64,000 bases of DNA from Xanthomonas vasicola (GTDB lineage: Bacteria > Pseudomonadota > Gammaproteobacteria > Xanthomonadales > Xanthomonadaceae). Positions within the stretch are counted from its first letter, which is position 1. Each line of letters starts with the position of its first letter. The DNA is taken from contig NZ_JSBW02000037.1 of NCBI RefSeq assembly GCF_000772705.2, positions 92,714 through 156,713 of the forward strand. The letters run 5' to 3'. Under the pieces are notes generated by a model. It saw only the letters and a program-made list of their open reading frames with translations, did not search any database and was not told where the DNA came from. Of the stretch, positions 63,761 to 64,000 are shown piece by piece. Made by a program: the position numbers and the translations under genes.

Positions 63761-64000
63761 GGATGGTCTGATCAACGCGACCGGGAAACCAAGCAAACCG
63801 CATCCGCCGCGCTGAGGGCGCTCAAATCGCCGATTTTTTGCCGGTTTCGGCCGTTTGCGGGGTGTTGCCTGGATTACAGGCACAGCTTCCCCGCAGCAGG
63901 CATTAACGCTTTGCGCGTCAGCCACAGATTCGACAGTGCAAACAGCGTCAGCACCTGTGCGGTGTTCTTCGCCAAACCGCGATAGCGCACCTTGACGTAA
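63760..64000 (-). mobile_element. IS5-family insertion sequence, partial at right edge
   Basis: From the right edge on the minus strand, the transposase C-terminus reads VKVRYRGLAKNTAQVLTLFALSNLWL and stops at TAA (63874-63876). This ending is typical of IS5-family transposases common in Xanthomonas. The element's end is inferred near 63758-63763, where GGGATGGTCTGATCAA appears after CTAG. It interrupts the 5' part of the Gln-rich gene. The rest of the IS is outside the window. Confidence 0.8.
63874..64000 (-). CDS. IS5-family transposase (partial)
   Basis: The last 41 codons of a DDE transposase, including KVRYRGLAKNTAQVLTLFA, a hallmark near the C-terminus of IS5-type transposases, ending KALMPAAGKLCL. 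The catalytic residues lie beyond base 64000. It reads toward the Gln-rich gene. Confidence 0.82.
   Translation of the reverse strand, partial: YVKVRYRGLAKNTAQVLTLFALSNLWLTRKALMPAAGKLCL

Noticed and set aside
62959..63771. 270-residue plus-strand frame rich in Leu, Ala and Pro
   Set aside because: It mirrors the Gln-rich repeats of the minus-strand gene and has no recognisable domain.
61820..63925. Type IV secretion effector with an XVIPCD domain
   Set aside because: A Gln-rich region is present, but I cannot find the conserved XVIPCD motifs at the C-terminus, which is a glycine run instead.

Overview
The window looks like a chromosomal stretch of a Xanthomonas species (Lysobacteraceae). 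The basis is high GC with long shadow frames on both strands, very tight operons joined by 4-base ATGA stop/start overlaps, a Xanthomonas-type ExoD, general-stress FMN protein, KaiC/hybrid-kinase set and Ccm operon, and IS3 and IS5 remnants of the kind common in this genus. The species cannot be fixed from the sequence alone.

Layout. 1-6.8 kb is housekeeping: a Pit phosphate permease (cut by the window edge) with its DUF47 partner, a CNNM/CorC-type membrane protein, ExoD, an FMN-binding stress protein, a luciferase-like monooxygenase and an MFS transporter. 6.9-26.6 kb is a large surface-glycan locus. Its right half (26.6 to 18.3 kb, minus strand) is a Wzx/Wzy-type operon with enzymes for a dTDP-3-acetamido-3,6-dideoxyhexose (FdtA/QdtA-like isomerase, NeuD-like acetyltransferase, DegT aminotransferase), a GT2, a flippase, a polymerase and a Wzz. 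The middle (18.0 to 12.9 kb) is a second overlapping operon with two methyltransferases, an amidohydrolase, a 39-residue hydrophobic ORF and two GT4 enzymes. The left end has an unusual set: an ABC exporter, an HprK-like kinase, a B12-type radical SAM enzyme and a stand-alone nucleotidyltransferase. Two genes of this locus are broken: the radical SAM gene by an exact 65-bp tandem duplication, and the aminotransferase by an amber codon 46 codons before its natural end.

26.9-38.5 kb is a haem and electron-transfer block: cytochrome b561, an outer-membrane-barrel-like protein with an N-terminal CxxCH, a class I cytochrome c, an exported protein, an ECF sigma/anti-sigma pair, a subtilisin-like protease, and then ccmCDEFGHI (ccmA and ccmB are not present here). 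38.6-45.8 kb is a signalling block: a two-domain KaiC ATPase overlapping a hybrid histidine kinase, a lone receiver protein, and a second PAS-rich hybrid kinase. A chemoreceptor gene follows at 47.2-49.4 kb, after a decayed MarR/FAD-monooxygenase pair.

49.4-64 kb is accessory DNA with sparser genes: small hypotheticals, a CPBP protease, a Cas2-like small protein, collapsed IS3 and integrase remnants beside an 18-bp tRNA-Ser 3'-end remnant, and a mobilisation module (MobA/MobL relaxase, divergent TraD-like protein, and between them an oriT candidate resembling RSF1010). Two HNH nucleases and a lipoprotein follow, then a coiled-coil membrane protein and a Gln-rich poly-Gly protein whose 5' end is cut by an IS5-family element running off the right edge.

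The best candidate for something undescribed is the ABC/HprK-like/radical-SAM/nucleotidyltransferase group joined to the methyltransferase-amidohydrolase-GT4 operon. It does not match a standard O-antigen or lasso-peptide locus as far as I can tell.
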